A stretch of 64,000 nt of DNA from Gulosibacter sp. 10. Lineage in GTDB: Bacteria > Actinomycetota > Actinomycetes > Actinomycetales > Microbacteriaceae. Every line of letters begins with the position of its first letter. The stretch's first letter is position 1. The notes beneath the pieces are model-generated. The model searched no databases. It saw only the letters and a list, made by a program, of their open reading frames with translations, and was not told where the DNA came from. Location: positions 125,834-189,833 of the forward strand of contig NZ_FUIC01000027.1 of the NCBI RefSeq assembly GCF_900163695.1, written 5' to 3'. Made by a program: the position numbers and the translations under genes. Below, in pieces: positions 8,725-17,312 of this stretch.

Positions 8725-10052
8725 CCAGCCACCGCCAGATCCGCTTCGCCGCCCACTTCCCGGGCGTCAACCAGCAGACCGTGTGGTCGGACCCGGCCTC
8801 CGGCAGCCAGATCGCGTTCGAGTCCTTCCGCCGCTTCGCGGAGGTCGCCGAGCGCGGGCTCATGGACTACGTCTTCCTCGCCGAGGGGCTCCGGCTGCGC
8901 GAGCAGAACGGCCGGCTGCACGAGCTCGACGTGGCGGGACGCCCCAACACGGTGGGGATCCTCTCCGCGCTCGCCGCGGTCACCGAGCACATCGGGCTCA
9001 TCGGCACGCTGTCGGCCACCTTCAACGAGCCCGCCGACCTGGCCCGCCAGCTGCAGACGCTCAACGTGCTCTCGAACGGCCGGGCCGGGTGGAACATCGT
9101 CACCACCTCGAACGAGTTCACCGGCGCGAACTTCCGCCGCGGCTACTACCTGCCGCCCGAGCAGCGGTACCCGCGGGCGCAGGCCGTCGTGGACGCCGCG
9201 CGGGGCATCTGGCGGGCGAAGCCGGGCGACCCGGCCACCGAGGTGGCCACCGGCCACGAGTTCTTCGAGATCCGGACCACCGGGACGATCCCCGCCGAGC
9301 CCGGCTTCGAGCCGGTGCTGGTGCAGGCGGGCATGTCGGAGGTCGGCCGGGACTTCGCGGCGACCAACGCCGACGTGATCTTCTCGCACTACGCGGACCT
9401 CGAGCAGGCGCGCGCCTTCCGGGAGGACGTCTCGCGGCGGCTGCTCGAGCGGGGCCGCCGGCCCGAGGACCTCAAGGTGATGCCCGCCACGGCGTTCGCG
9501 ATCGGCGACACCCCCGAGGAGGCGCAGGAGCGCTCGCTCGAGATCCGCCGCGCGCAGGTGAGCCCGCAGACCGCGATCTCCTACATCGAGCAGGTGTGGG
9601 GCCGCGACCTGTCGGACCACGACCCGGACGGGCCGCTGCCGTCCTTCGACCCCGCCGACGACCACGTCGCCGCGGGCTGGGTGAACACCTACCAGGACCG
9701 TCACGCCCGGGCCGCGGCCTGGCGGGAGCTGTCGGAGCGCGAGCATCTCTCGATCCGGGATATCGCGATCCGCGAGTACGGCGGGCCGAACTTCGTCGGC
9801 ACGCCCGAGCAGATCGCGGACGAGATGATCCGCGCCGTCGACGGCGGCGCGGCGGACGGCTTCACCCTCATCGGGCACCTCGTGCCGGACGGCCTGCTCG
9901 AGTTCGTCGAGCGGGTCGTCCCGATCCTGCAGGAGCGCGGGGCCTACCGCACCGAGTACCCCGAGCGGGCGTCGCTGCGCGAGCTCATGGGTACCCGGGC
10001 CGCGCCATTCGACGTCGACCGGGTGCGGTCGCGCCCGGAGGCCCGGGTATGA
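8721..10052 (+). CDS. NtaA/SnaA/DmoA-family FMN-dependent monooxygenase
   Basis: A 443-residue member of the nitrilotriacetate/DszA/CmoJ subgroup of luciferase-like monooxygenases. Diagnostic stretches include the N-terminal strand then AAHFPGVNQQTVWSDPASGS, the central FLAEGLRLREQNGRLHEL, and SATFNEPADLARQLQTLNVL followed by SNGRAGWNIVTTSNE, the family's most recognisable motif. The C-terminus has GTPEQIADEMIRAVDGGAADGF. It needs FMNH2 from a separate reductase. Relatives act on nitrilotriacetate, dibenzothiophene sulfone, dimethyl sulfide or S-modified cysteines. It overlaps its neighbours by four bases on both sides, so it is tightly co-translated. Confidence 0.9.
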   Translation: MTSHRQIRFAAHFPGVNQQTVWSDPASGSQIAFESFRRFAEVAERGLMDYVFLAEGLRLREQNGRLHELDVAGRPNTVGILSALAAVTEHIGLIGTLSATFNEPADLARQLQTLNVLSNGRAGWNIVTTSNEFTGANFRRGYYLPPEQRYPRAQAVVDAARGIWRAKPGDPATEVATGHEFFEIRTTGTIPAEPGFEPVLVQAGMSEVGRDFAATNADVIFSHYADLEQARAFREDVSRRLLERGRRPEDLKVMPATAFAIGDTPEEAQERSLEIRRAQVSPQTAISYIEQVWGRDLSDHDPDGPLPSFDPADDHVAAGWVNTYQDRHARAAAWRELSEREHLSIRDIAIREYGGPNFVGTPEQIADEMIRAVDGGAADGFTLIGHLVPDGLLEFVERVVPILQERGAYRTEYPERASLRELMGTRAAPFDVDRVRSRPEARV

Positions 10053-12118
10053 CCGGACCCACGCGTCGCGCGGCCAGGCTCGTCGACCACGACGGGCACC
10101 TCGCGACGCGCTGCATCACCTTCGTGGGGGCGGGACCGCGCACTGCCGGGATCGTCGAGCGGCTCATCGCGAGCCAGCCCGAGATCGACGACCGCCCGCT
10201 CATCCTGCACCTGATCGACCCGCACCCGCCCGGCGCGGGCCGGATCTGGCGCGACGCCCAGTCGAGCCTGCTCAAGCTCAACTCGATGGCCTGCGACATC
10301 ACCATGTTCACGGACGAGTCCTGCACGATCGACGGCCCGGTGCGCCCGGGGCCGACGCTCGCGGAATGGGCGGAGCAGGTGCGCGCCGGGCGCATCCGGG
10401 GCGTGGACCTCGACGAGGGGACCTCGCCGGCCCTCCGTCTCGAGCTCGAGGAGCTCGGGCCGACGAGCTTCCCCTCGCGACGGCTGCACGAGCGCTACAT
10501 GACGTGGTTCCTCGAGCAGGCCGTGGACGGCCTCGGCGCCGGATCGAAGGTCATGTGGCACCGGGACGAGGTCGTGCGCGTGAGCGACGACCCCTGCGGC
10601 GCGCAGGTGGTCACGCTCGCGAGCGGCGACGAGCTCACGACCGACCTCGTCATCTACTCCTTCGGCCACCTCGGCAGCGAGCTCATGGGAGAGGGCAAGT
10701 ACCTCCTCGACTTCGCGGCGATGAAGGGCGCCAAGTACCTCGAGCCCTGCTATACGGCGGATGCCGACCTCGACCGCTTCGAGCCCGGCGAGGAGGTCCT
10801 CGTGCGGGGCATGGGCCTCGCCGCGATCGACCTGCTCGTGCTCATGAACGAGGGGCGCGGCGGCCGGTTCGTCCGCGAGGACGGGCGCCTGCGCTACCAC
10901 CCCTCCGGCCGCGAGTCCACGCTGCTGCTCGGCTCGCGCCGCGGCGTGCCGTACCGCTCGAAGGTGTCCTCCGTGCCGCGCGGCGACGCGTACGCGCCCC
11001 GCTACTTCACGGCGGACATCGCGAAGCGGATCGCCGCGACCACCCGCGGCCTCGACTTCAGCGACCACCTGTATCCGCTCATCCGCCGGGAGCTGCTGCA
11101 CGGCTACTACCTCGAGCTCTTCACCGGCTCGCCCGACCGCGTGGCCATGCCCTGGGAGGACTTCCGCGAGGGGCTCGACCATCTCGATCTCGACGGGGCG
11201 CCGTTCCACGAGCTCGTGGCCCGGGCGGTGCCGGACGAGGCCGACCGGCTCGACCTCGCGCGCTTCGACAGGCCCCTCGCCGGGGTGGAGTTCGAGTCCG
11301 CCGAGGAGCTGCAGTGCTGGACCCGGGAGTACGTGCTCGACAACGTCGAGCGCAGCACGGATCCGCGCTACTCGGAGTGGCAGGCGCTGTTCAACGCGAT
11401 GCTCTTCGCCTACCTCGCCGCCTCGGAGATTTCCACCTCGCCTAATTGGGACGGCACGTCCTACGTGCGCGAGTACCAGCGGCGCTGGTACAAGTTCTTC
11501 AGCTACGTCGGCTCGGGGCCGCCGCCGGAGCGGCTCGAGGAGCTCGTCGCGCTCTCGGAGGCGGGGGTCGTCGAATTCCTGGGCGCGGGCGTGCTCGTGC
11601 ATGCGGATCCGGAGACGGGCGAGTTCGTGGCGCGGAGCGCGAGCGTGCCCGGCGAGCGCCGCACCCGCGCGCTCATCGACGCCTGGCTCCCCGAGGCGAG
11701 CATCGAGCACACCGATTCGCCGGTGCTCCGGGATCTGATCGGCTCGGGGGTCGGCCGCGAGCAGCAGGTGGGCCCCGTCACGAGCGGCCTGGTCGAGGTG
11801 CGGCAGTCCGACGCGCGCGTGATCCGCCGAGGCGGCGGCGTCCACCCCCGCCGGTTCGCGGTCGGCCCGGGCACCAGCCGGCCGAACGCGGGCGCGTTCT
11901 CGCGCCCGCGCATCAACGCCCTCGCGTTCCGGGAGTGGGACTCGGTGGCCCGGGCCGTGCTGCTGGAGCTGCGGCGCATCCGGGACGAGGCCGGGACGCC
12001 GTACGAGCCCCCGGCCTCCGAGCGGCCCGAGCGGGATCCGCAGGATCTGGCCGACGCGTTCGACTCGGCGGCCTACTACACCCCCGACGCCGGTGCGGAG
12101 GACCTCGTCGGCCGCTGA
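10049..12118 (+). CDS. Large FAD/NAD(P)-binding protein (NAD_binding_9 type)
   Basis: A 689-residue Rossmann-fold protein. The nucleotide site is near the N-terminus (ITFVGAGPRTAG, GAGP at 27-30), followed by an acidic strand end (LHLIDPHPPGAGRIW) and SSLLKLNSMACDITMF. This is the layout of the FAD-NAD(P)-binding family found with ornithine-hydroxylase-like proteins. A second site-like region sits at GMGLAAIDLLVLMNEGRGG. The C-terminal third is family-specific and ends in a segment rich in Arg and Pro. It overlaps the monooxygenase by ATGA and closes the operon. It could supply reducing power or carry out a separate oxidation; neither role is demonstrated. No small flavin reductase is encoded nearby. 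Confidence 0.75.
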   Translation: MTGPTRRAARLVDHDGHLATRCITFVGAGPRTAGIVERLIASQPEIDDRPLILHLIDPHPPGAGRIWRDAQSSLLKLNSMACDITMFTDESCTIDGPVRPGPTLAEWAEQVRAGRIRGVDLDEGTSPALRLELEELGPTSFPSRRLHERYMTWFLEQAVDGLGAGSKVMWHRDEVVRVSDDPCGAQVVTLASGDELTTDLVIYSFGHLGSELMGEGKYLLDFAAMKGAKYLEPCYTADADLDRFEPGEEVLVRGMGLAAIDLLVLMNEGRGGRFVREDGRLRYHPSGRESTLLLGSRRGVPYRSKVSSVPRGDAYAPRYFTADIAKRIAATTRGLDFSDHLYPLIRRELLHGYYLELFTGSPDRVAMPWEDFREGLDHLDLDGAPFHELVARAVPDEADRLDLARFDRPLAGVEFESAEELQCWTREYVLDNVERSTDPRYSEWQALFNAMLFAYLAASEISTSPNWDGTSYVREYQRRWYKFFSYVGSGPPPERLEELVALSEAGVVEFLGAGVLVHADPETGEFVARSASVPGERRTRALIDAWLPEASIEHTDSPVLRDLIGSGVGREQQVGPVTSGLVEVRQSDARVIRRGGGVHPRRFAVGPGTSRPNAGAFSRPRINALAFREWDSVARAVLLELRRIRDEAGTPYEPPASERPERDPQDLADAFDSAAYYTPDAGAEDLVGR

Positions 12119-12124
12119 TCCCCA

Positions 12125-12137
12125 TAAGCTGTGGTGC
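12125..12137 (+). promoter_or_regulatory. Leaderless promoter of M20 peptidase gene
   Basis: A -10 box TAAGCT at 12125-12130 lies seven bases before the ATG, with no ribosome site. Transcription should start at or next to the initiation codon. The gene is therefore probably expressed separately from the upstream operon. Confidence 0.55.
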
Positions 12138-13550
12138 ATGACTGAATCTTCTGCAGAGGACATCGGGGCGGATCTCCGCGAACGCGTGCGGCTCGGGATG
12201 CCGGACGTGATCGCCCGCCTGTGCGATCTCGTCCGCATCCCCTCCGTGAGCTGGGACGAGTTCGACCGCGAGCCGGTGCGCCGCAGCGCGGAGGCCGTCG
12301 CGGGCCTGCTCGAGGCGACCGGGCTGTTCGACTCGATCGAGGTGCGGCAGTACGACGACGTCGAGGGCCGCCCGGGGCAGCCCGCGGTGCTCGCGCACCG
12401 ACCGCCGCTCGAGGGCCGGCCCACGGTGCTGCTGTACGCGCACCACGACGTCCAGCCGCCCGGGGACCCGGCCGACTGGCGCACGCCCGCCTTCGAGCCC
12501 ACCGTGATCGGCGACCGCCTGTACGGCCGCGGGGCGAGCGACGACAAGTCCGGGGTGCTCGTGCACATCGGCGCCCTCGAGGCGCTCCGCGACGTGCTGG
12601 AGTCGCGCGGCGAGCCGCTCGGCGTCGGGATCTCGGTGCTCGTCGAGGGCGAGGAGGAGAACGGCTCGCGCAGCTTCGACCGCTTCCTCGAGCACCACCG
12701 CCGCGAGCTCGAGGCGGACTACATCATCGTCGCCGACAGCGACAACGTCTCGGCCGAGACCCCGTCGCTCACCGTGGCCCTGCGGGGCAACGTCGCGTTC
12801 AACCTGCGCATCCGCACGCTGGAGCACGCCTCGCACTCGGGCATGTACGGCGGCCTGGCGCCGGACGCGATGCTCGCGGCCGTCCGGCTGCTGAACACGC
12901 TCTGGGACGAGCACGGCGCCGTGGCGGTGCCCGGGCTGCGCTCCTACGACGGGGAGGTGCCCGAGGCCGATGCCGAGGAGCTGGCCGCGGAGGCCGGCGT
13001 CCTCGGCGGCCGGCTCATCGGCACCGGGCCGCTCAACTCGCGCATGTGGTTCCAGCCCTCGATCACCGTGACGGGCATCGACGCGCCCGATGTCGCGAAC
13101 GCCTCGAACACGCTGCTGCCCGAGGTGCGCGTCCGCATCTCCGGCCGGGTGGCCCCGGGGCAGACGGGGGAGTCGTACGCCGAGGCGCTGCTCGCGCACC
13201 TGCGCGCGAACGCGCCGTTCGGGGCGCGGCTCGAGGTCGAGTCGATGGACATCGGCGAGCCGTTCCTCGTCGACCCCGACGCGGAGGGCGTGGCGCGGAT
13301 GACCCGCGCGATGGGCGAGGCCTGGGGCCGGCCGGCCGGCCGCACCGGCATCGGCGGCTCGATCCCCATGATCTCGAGCCTCGTGGAGACGTTCCCCGCC
13401 GCGCAGGTGCTCGTCACCGGCGTCGAGGATCCGGGGACGCTCGCGCACTCGCCGAACGAGTCCCAGCACCTCGGCGTGCTCCGGCGCGCGATCGAGAGCG
13501 AGGCGAGATTCCTCGCGGGATTGCTCGCCGCGGGCGCGGACGGGGAATAA
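12138..13550 (+). CDS. M20 family metallodipeptidase
   Basis: A 470-residue zinc peptidase of the M20/M25/M40 family, cytoplasmic by lack of a signal. Metal-site motifs are in order: AHHDVQP (His102, Asp104), GRGASDDKSG (bridging Asp135), the catalytic Glu cluster EGEEENGS (172-177), and the dimerisation-domain motif LEHASHSGMYGG. It is likely a dipeptidase or related exopeptidase. The start is the leaderless ATG. An upstream in-frame ATG inside the preceding coding end would give an unlikely N-terminus. Whether it processes something imported by the upstream transporter is open, since it has its own promoter. Confidence 0.88.
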   Translation: MTESSAEDIGADLRERVRLGMPDVIARLCDLVRIPSVSWDEFDREPVRRSAEAVAGLLEATGLFDSIEVRQYDDVEGRPGQPAVLAHRPPLEGRPTVLLYAHHDVQPPGDPADWRTPAFEPTVIGDRLYGRGASDDKSGVLVHIGALEALRDVLESRGEPLGVGISVLVEGEEENGSRSFDRFLEHHRRELEADYIIVADSDNVSAETPSLTVALRGNVAFNLRIRTLEHASHSGMYGGLAPDAMLAAVRLLNTLWDEHGAVAVPGLRSYDGEVPEADAEELAAEAGVLGGRLIGTGPLNSRMWFQPSITVTGIDAPDVANASNTLLPEVRVRISGRVAPGQTGESYAEALLAHLRANAPFGARLEVESMDIGEPFLVDPDAEGVARMTRAMGEAWGRPAGRTGIGGSIPMISSLVETFPAAQVLVTGVEDPGTLAHSPNESQHLGVLRRAIESEARFLAGLLAAGADGE

Positions 13551-13626
13551 TCGAATCGACGACGGCGTTATGCAGTTGAAGACGCGGGAGCCGCGTCGGA
13601 CGCCGTCCCAGGACAATGGAGGAAGC

Positions 13627-13992
13627 ATGACGACCACGCTTGAGGGCATCACCGTGACGGAGAACACGCACAACGTCGCGCTCACCGCGACGGCGGTCGA
13701 GAAGGTGAAGGCCCTGCTGAACCAGGAGGGACGGAGCGACCTGCGCCTGCGCATCGCGGTGCAGCCGGGCGGCTGCTCGGGGCTCATCTACCAGCTCTAC
13801 TTCGACGAGCGCGAGCTCGAGAACGACGCCTGCGTCGACTTCGACGGCGTCGAGCTCATCGTCGACGAGATGAGCGCGCCGTACCTCGACGGAGCGCAGA
13901 TCGACTTCTCCGACACGATCGAGAAGCAGGGCTTCTCGATCGACAACCCGAACGCCTCGGGCAGCTGCGCCTGCGGCGATTCGTTCCACTAG
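13627..13992 (+). CDS. erpA: Iron-sulfur cluster insertion protein, HesB/IscA family
   Basis: A 121-residue A-type Fe-S carrier that delivers clusters to apo-enzymes. All three ligand cysteines are present: Cys50 in GGCSG, and Cys114 and Cys116 in CACGDSF at the C-terminus. Length and the motif LRIAVQPGGCSGLIYQLYFD fit the family. It is preceded by GGAGGA and followed by a very strong hairpin. Its place just upstream of the cytochrome oxidase genes is common in this lineage. Rieske- and heme-containing complexes downstream also need metal-cofactor assembly, although a direct link is inference. Confidence 0.93.
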   Translation: MTTTLEGITVTENTHNVALTATAVEKVKALLNQEGRSDLRLRIAVQPGGCSGLIYQLYFDERELENDACVDFDGVELIVDEMSAPYLDGAQIDFSDTIEKQGFSIDNPNASGSCACGDSFH

Positions 13993-14011
13993 CGATGGCC
14001 GTCGACGCGCC

Positions 14012-14066
14012 GAAACGCACCGCGGGTGCGCGCATCCTCCCGATGCGCGCACCCGCGGTGCGTTTC
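14012..14066 (+). terminator. Terminator after erpA with 25-bp perfect stem
   Basis: A perfectly complementary 25-bp stem (GAAACGCACC... pairing with ...GGTGCGTTTC) with a five-base loop begins 20 bases after the erpA stop. It separates erpA from the ctaC promoter at 14135. It is one of the longest uninterrupted stems in the window. Confidence 0.85.
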
Positions 14067-14134
14067 CCTCCGAAGCCCGGCGGATGCTCGCCACGCGGGC
14101 GCCCCGGCGTGACGAGCCCCTGACCAAAACGGGC

Positions 14135-14140
14135 TACACT
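14135..14140 (+). promoter_or_regulatory. -10 box of ctaC-ctaD-ctaF operon
   Basis: TACACT matches the actinobacterial TANNNT pattern and lies 38 bases before the ctaC start, leaving a short leader containing the ribosome site AAAGG. TACACT recurs as the -10 box at 17300, 24461 and 61758. Confidence 0.5.
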
Positions 14141-14177
14141 GGGAATCATCTGTATGCGTCTTCTCGAAAGGTCCAAC

Positions 14178-15095
14178 GTGCGGAAGAACCACCGGAAAAA
14201 GTGGACAGCGCTGTCGCTCGGCTCTGTCCTTGCGCTCGTGCTCGCCGGATGCACGGCGCAGGAGCTCAACGGCTACATGCCGGGTCTTCCTGGCACCACC
14301 GATATCGGTGACATCATCGCGAACTTCTGGGTGCACTCGTGGATCGTGCTGCTCGCGATCGGCTTCCTGGTCTGGGGCCTGCTCATCTGGGCGAACGTGG
14401 TGTACCGCCGCCGGAAGAACGAGACCGGCATGCCGGTGCAGATGCGCTACCACATGCCGATCGAGATCCTCTTCACGGTCATCCCGGTGATCCTCGTCGG
14501 CGGCTTCTTCGCCTTCACCGCCCGCGACCAGGCCGTGGCGCAGGAGGTCTACAGCGAGGAGGAGACCGAGGTCTACATCGAGGTCTACGGCAAGCAGTGG
14601 GCCTGGGACTTCAACTACCTCGAGACGGGCAGCGCCGAGTACGACGGCGGCGTCTACTACGAGGGCGTCCAGGCGGTCGAGCTCACGGACGAGGAGGGCG
14701 CCACGACCGGCGAGATCGACCACGGCCAGCTGCCGAAGCTCTACGTCCCGGTCGGCGCGAACGTCACGATCGACCTGAAGTCGCGCGATGTGGCCCACTC
14801 GTTCTGGGTCCCCGACTTCCACTACAAGCAGGACACGATCCCGGGCCAGACCAACCAGTTCTCGTTCGTGCCCGAGCGCGAGGGCGTGTACATGGGCAAG
14901 TGCGCCGAGCTCTGCGGCGAGTACCACTCGATGATGCTCTTCGAGGTGCACGTGGTCTCGCAGGAGGAGTACAACGCCTACATCGAGTCGCTGCGCGAGG
15001 CCGGCAACGAGGGCGCGCTCGGCGACGAGTACAACCGCAACCAGCACAACCCGGGCGACAGCGTTCCGGTCATCGAACACGACGAACAGCACTAG
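14178..15095 (+). CDS. ctaC: Cytochrome c oxidase subunit II (aa3 type)
   Basis: Carries the CuA centre that receives electrons from the cytochrome c domain of QcrC in the bcc-aa3 supercomplex. The 305-residue protein has a lipoprotein-type signal with lipobox LAGC (Cys25), two transmembrane helices (about 52-72 and 97-115), and a periplasmic cupredoxin domain. CuA ligands are visible: His207 in DVAHSFWVPDF, and Cys242, Glu244, Cys246, His250 and Met253 in KCAELCGEYHSMM. I chose GTG 14178 because AAAGG lies six bases upstream and the signal peptide then starts correctly. In-frame ATG 14154 would add eight residues. First gene of ctaC-ctaD-ctaF. Confidence 0.95.
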   Translation: MRKNHRKKWTALSLGSVLALVLAGCTAQELNGYMPGLPGTTDIGDIIANFWVHSWIVLLAIGFLVWGLLIWANVVYRRRKNETGMPVQMRYHMPIEILFTVIPVILVGGFFAFTARDQAVAQEVYSEEETEVYIEVYGKQWAWDFNYLETGSAEYDGGVYYEGVQAVELTDEEGATTGEIDHGQLPKLYVPVGANVTIDLKSRDVAHSFWVPDFHYKQDTIPGQTNQFSFVPEREGVYMGKCAELCGEYHSMMLFEVHVVSQEEYNAYIESLREAGNEGALGDEYNRNQHNPGDSVPVIEHDEQH

Positions 15096-15107
15096 GCGAG
15101 GGTGAGA

Positions 15108-16826
15108 ATGACTTCGACTTTGAACAGGCCCGCTGCCTCGGGCGCCGAGGCGGCACCCGAACGAGACCTCTCGGTCAACAAGGCGGGGAAGAAGGGCAAC
15201 CTCCTCCTCAACATGCTGACCACCACCGACCACAAGATGATCGGGTACATGTACCTGGCCTCCTCGGTCGTGTGGTTCTGCATCGGCGGCGTCATGGCGC
15301 TGCTCATCCGCGGCCAGCTCTTCGCCCCCGGCATGGAGATGATCGCGACCAAGGAGCAGTACAACCAGCTGTTCACCATGCACGGCACGATCATGCTGCT
15401 CATGTTCGCGACCCCGCTGTTCTCCGGCTTCGCGAACGCGCTGCTGCCGCTGCAGATCGGCACCGCGGATGTGGCGTTCCCGCGCCTCAACGCGTTCGCG
15501 TACTGGCTCTACTCCTTCGGCGCGATCATCGCGGTCATGGGCTTCCTGACCCCGCAGGGCGCGGCCTCCTTCGGCTGGACCGCGTACACGCCGCTGTCGC
15601 TGACGACGTTCTCCCCGGGCATCGGCGGGAACCTGTGGATCGCGGGCCTCGCGCTGACCGGCTACGGCACCATCTTCGGCGCCGTGAACTTCATCACCAC
15701 CATCATCACGATGCGCGCTCCGGGCATGACGATGTGGCGCATGCCGGTGTTCACCTGGAACACCCTGATCACCTCGATCCTCGTGCTCTTCGCGTTCCCG
15801 GTCCTCACCGTCGCGTGGTTCGCGCTGCTCATGGACCGCGTGTTCCTGACGCACATCTACGACGTCGACTTAGGCGGGGCGATCCTCTACCAGCATCTGT
15901 TCTGGTTCTTCGGCCATCCGGAGGTGTACGTCATCGCGCTGCCGTTCTTCGGCATCGTCTCGGAGATCTTCCCGGTGTTCAGCCGCAAGCCGATCTTCGG
16001 GTACAAGACGCTCGTCCTCGCGACCATCGCGATCGCCGCGCTCTCGGCCTCGGTGTGGGCGCACCACATGTACGTCACCGGCTCGGTGCTGCTGCCCTTC
16101 TTCGCGCTCATGACGATGCTCATCGCGGTGCCGACGGGCGTGAAGATCTTCAACTGGCTCGGCACGATGTGGCGGGGCTCGATCACCTTCGAGACCCCCA
16201 TGCTCTGGTCGCTGGGCTTCCTCGTGAGCTTCGTCTTCGGCGGTCTCACGGGCGTCATCCTCGCGTCGCCGCTGCTCGACTTCCACGTCTCCGACACCTA
16301 CTTCGTGGTCGCGCACTTCCACTACGTGATCTTCGGCACGGTCGTCTTCGCCATGTTCGCGGGCTTCTACTTCTGGTGGCCGAAGTGGACGGGCAAGATG
16401 CTCAACGAGCGCCTCGGCAAGATCCACTTCTGGATCCTCTTCATCGGCTTCCACATGACGTTCCTCGTGCAGCACTGGCTCGGCGTCATGGGCATGCCCC
16501 GCCGCTACTACACGTACCAGCCGGAGGACAACTTCACGTGGATGAACCAGGTGTCGACCATCGGCGCGATCATCCTGGCGATCTCGATGATCCCGTTCTT
16601 CCTGAACGTGTTCCTCACGCACCGCCGGGGCAAGAAGGTCACCGTCAACGACCCGTGGGGCTACGGCGGCTCGCTCGAGTGGGCGACCAGCTGCCCGCCG
16701 CCGCGCCACAACTTCACGTCGATTCCGCGCATCCGCTCGGAGCGCCCGGCCTTCGACCTCAACCACCCCGAGTACTCGGCTCCCGGTTCGCACGATGAAC
16801 CCGTCGCCGCTGGCGGAAAGGCTTAG
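15108..16826 (+). CDS. ctaD: Cytochrome c oxidase subunit I (aa3 type)
   Basis: The catalytic heme-copper subunit that reduces oxygen to water and pumps protons. It has 572 residues with twelve predicted helices. Ligands and channel residues are visible: His92 (MHGTIM, heme a), His270 and Tyr274 in GHPEVYV (CuB and the cross-linked Tyr), His319-His320 in WAHHMYVTG (CuB), and His403 and His405 in VAHFHYV (heme a3 and heme a). The K-channel region around TGVKIFNW is intact. The ATG at 15108 follows GAGGGTGAG. A GTG two codons earlier is possible. It is co-transcribed with ctaC (12-base gap). Confidence 0.96.
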   Translation: MTSTLNRPAASGAEAAPERDLSVNKAGKKGNLLLNMLTTTDHKMIGYMYLASSVVWFCIGGVMALLIRGQLFAPGMEMIATKEQYNQLFTMHGTIMLLMFATPLFSGFANALLPLQIGTADVAFPRLNAFAYWLYSFGAIIAVMGFLTPQGAASFGWTAYTPLSLTTFSPGIGGNLWIAGLALTGYGTIFGAVNFITTIITMRAPGMTMWRMPVFTWNTLITSILVLFAFPVLTVAWFALLMDRVFLTHIYDVDLGGAILYQHLFWFFGHPEVYVIALPFFGIVSEIFPVFSRKPIFGYKTLVLATIAIAALSASVWAHHMYVTGSVLLPFFALMTMLIAVPTGVKIFNWLGTMWRGSITFETPMLWSLGFLVSFVFGGLTGVILASPLLDFHVSDTYFVVAHFHYVIFGTVVFAMFAGFYFWWPKWTGKMLNERLGKIHFWILFIGFHMTFLVQHWLGVMGMPRRYYTYQPEDNFTWMNQVSTIGAIILAISMIPFFLNVFLTHRRGKKVTVNDPWGYGGSLEWATSCPPPRHNFTSIPRIRSERPAFDLNHPEYSAPGSHDEPVAAGGKA

Positions 16827-16837
16827 GTAGCAGCAAG

Positions 16838-17257
16838 ATGCGCACAACTCGCAATATCCTCTGGGGACTCACCGTCTTCTACGCCCTGATGGCGGTCATC
16901 TACTCCGCCTGGACCGGGTTCATCGAGAAGGAGCTGGAATGGGTCGGGGCCGTGGCCTTCGTGCTGATGACCCTGTTCACCGCCTTCATCGCGTGGTACC
17001 TGGGGCTGGAGAACAAGCCGTTCTCCCGGAAGCCGCTGCCCGAAGACCGTGAGAACGCGGAGATCGCGGACGCCGACGAGGACCTCGGCTTCTTCATGCC
17101 GAGCTCGATGTGGCCAGTGGTCACGGCGGCGGGCGTGGGCCTGGTCTTCGCGAGCATCGCCGTGGGGTGGTGGCCCGCGTTCTGGTTCGCGCCGGCCGCG
17201 ATCGTCGGCCTGCTGGGCTGGATGTTCGAGACCTACCGGGGCAAGTTCGGCCACTAG
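16838..17257 (+). CDS. ctaF: Cytochrome c oxidase subunit IV, actinobacterial type
   Basis: A 139-residue membrane subunit of the actinobacterial aa3 oxidase. Four hydrophobic segments are visible: an N-terminal pair (about 4-24 and 30-52), then a hydrophilic loop rich in Glu and Asp (PLPEDRENAEIADADEDLG), then a second pair after FFMPSSMWPVV. The terminal FETYRGKFGH is characteristic. Function is structural. It lies 11 bases after ctaD and is the last gene of the plus-strand oxidase operon. Confidence 0.92.
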   Translation: MRTTRNILWGLTVFYALMAVIYSAWTGFIEKELEWVGAVAFVLMTLFTAFIAWYLGLENKPFSRKPLPEDRENAEIADADEDLGFFMPSSMWPVVTAAGVGLVFASIAVGWWPAFWFAPAAIVGLLGWMFETYRGKFGH

Positions 17258-17299
17258 CCGCTCTCCCGCCCACGAAGGGGCCCGCTCGGGCTCGTCGCA

Positions 17300-17312
17300 T
17301 ACACTGTGCGAC
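17300..17312 (+). promoter_or_regulatory. Leaderless promoter of winged-helix gene
   Basis: TACACT at 17300-17305 is followed by seven bases and then the ATG, with no ribosome site, indicating leaderless transcription. Confidence 0.55.

Noticed and set aside
14154..14177. ATG at 14154 as the ctaC start
   Set aside because: It would put an atypical eight-residue extension before the lipoprotein signal. GTG 14178 has AAAGG six bases upstream.
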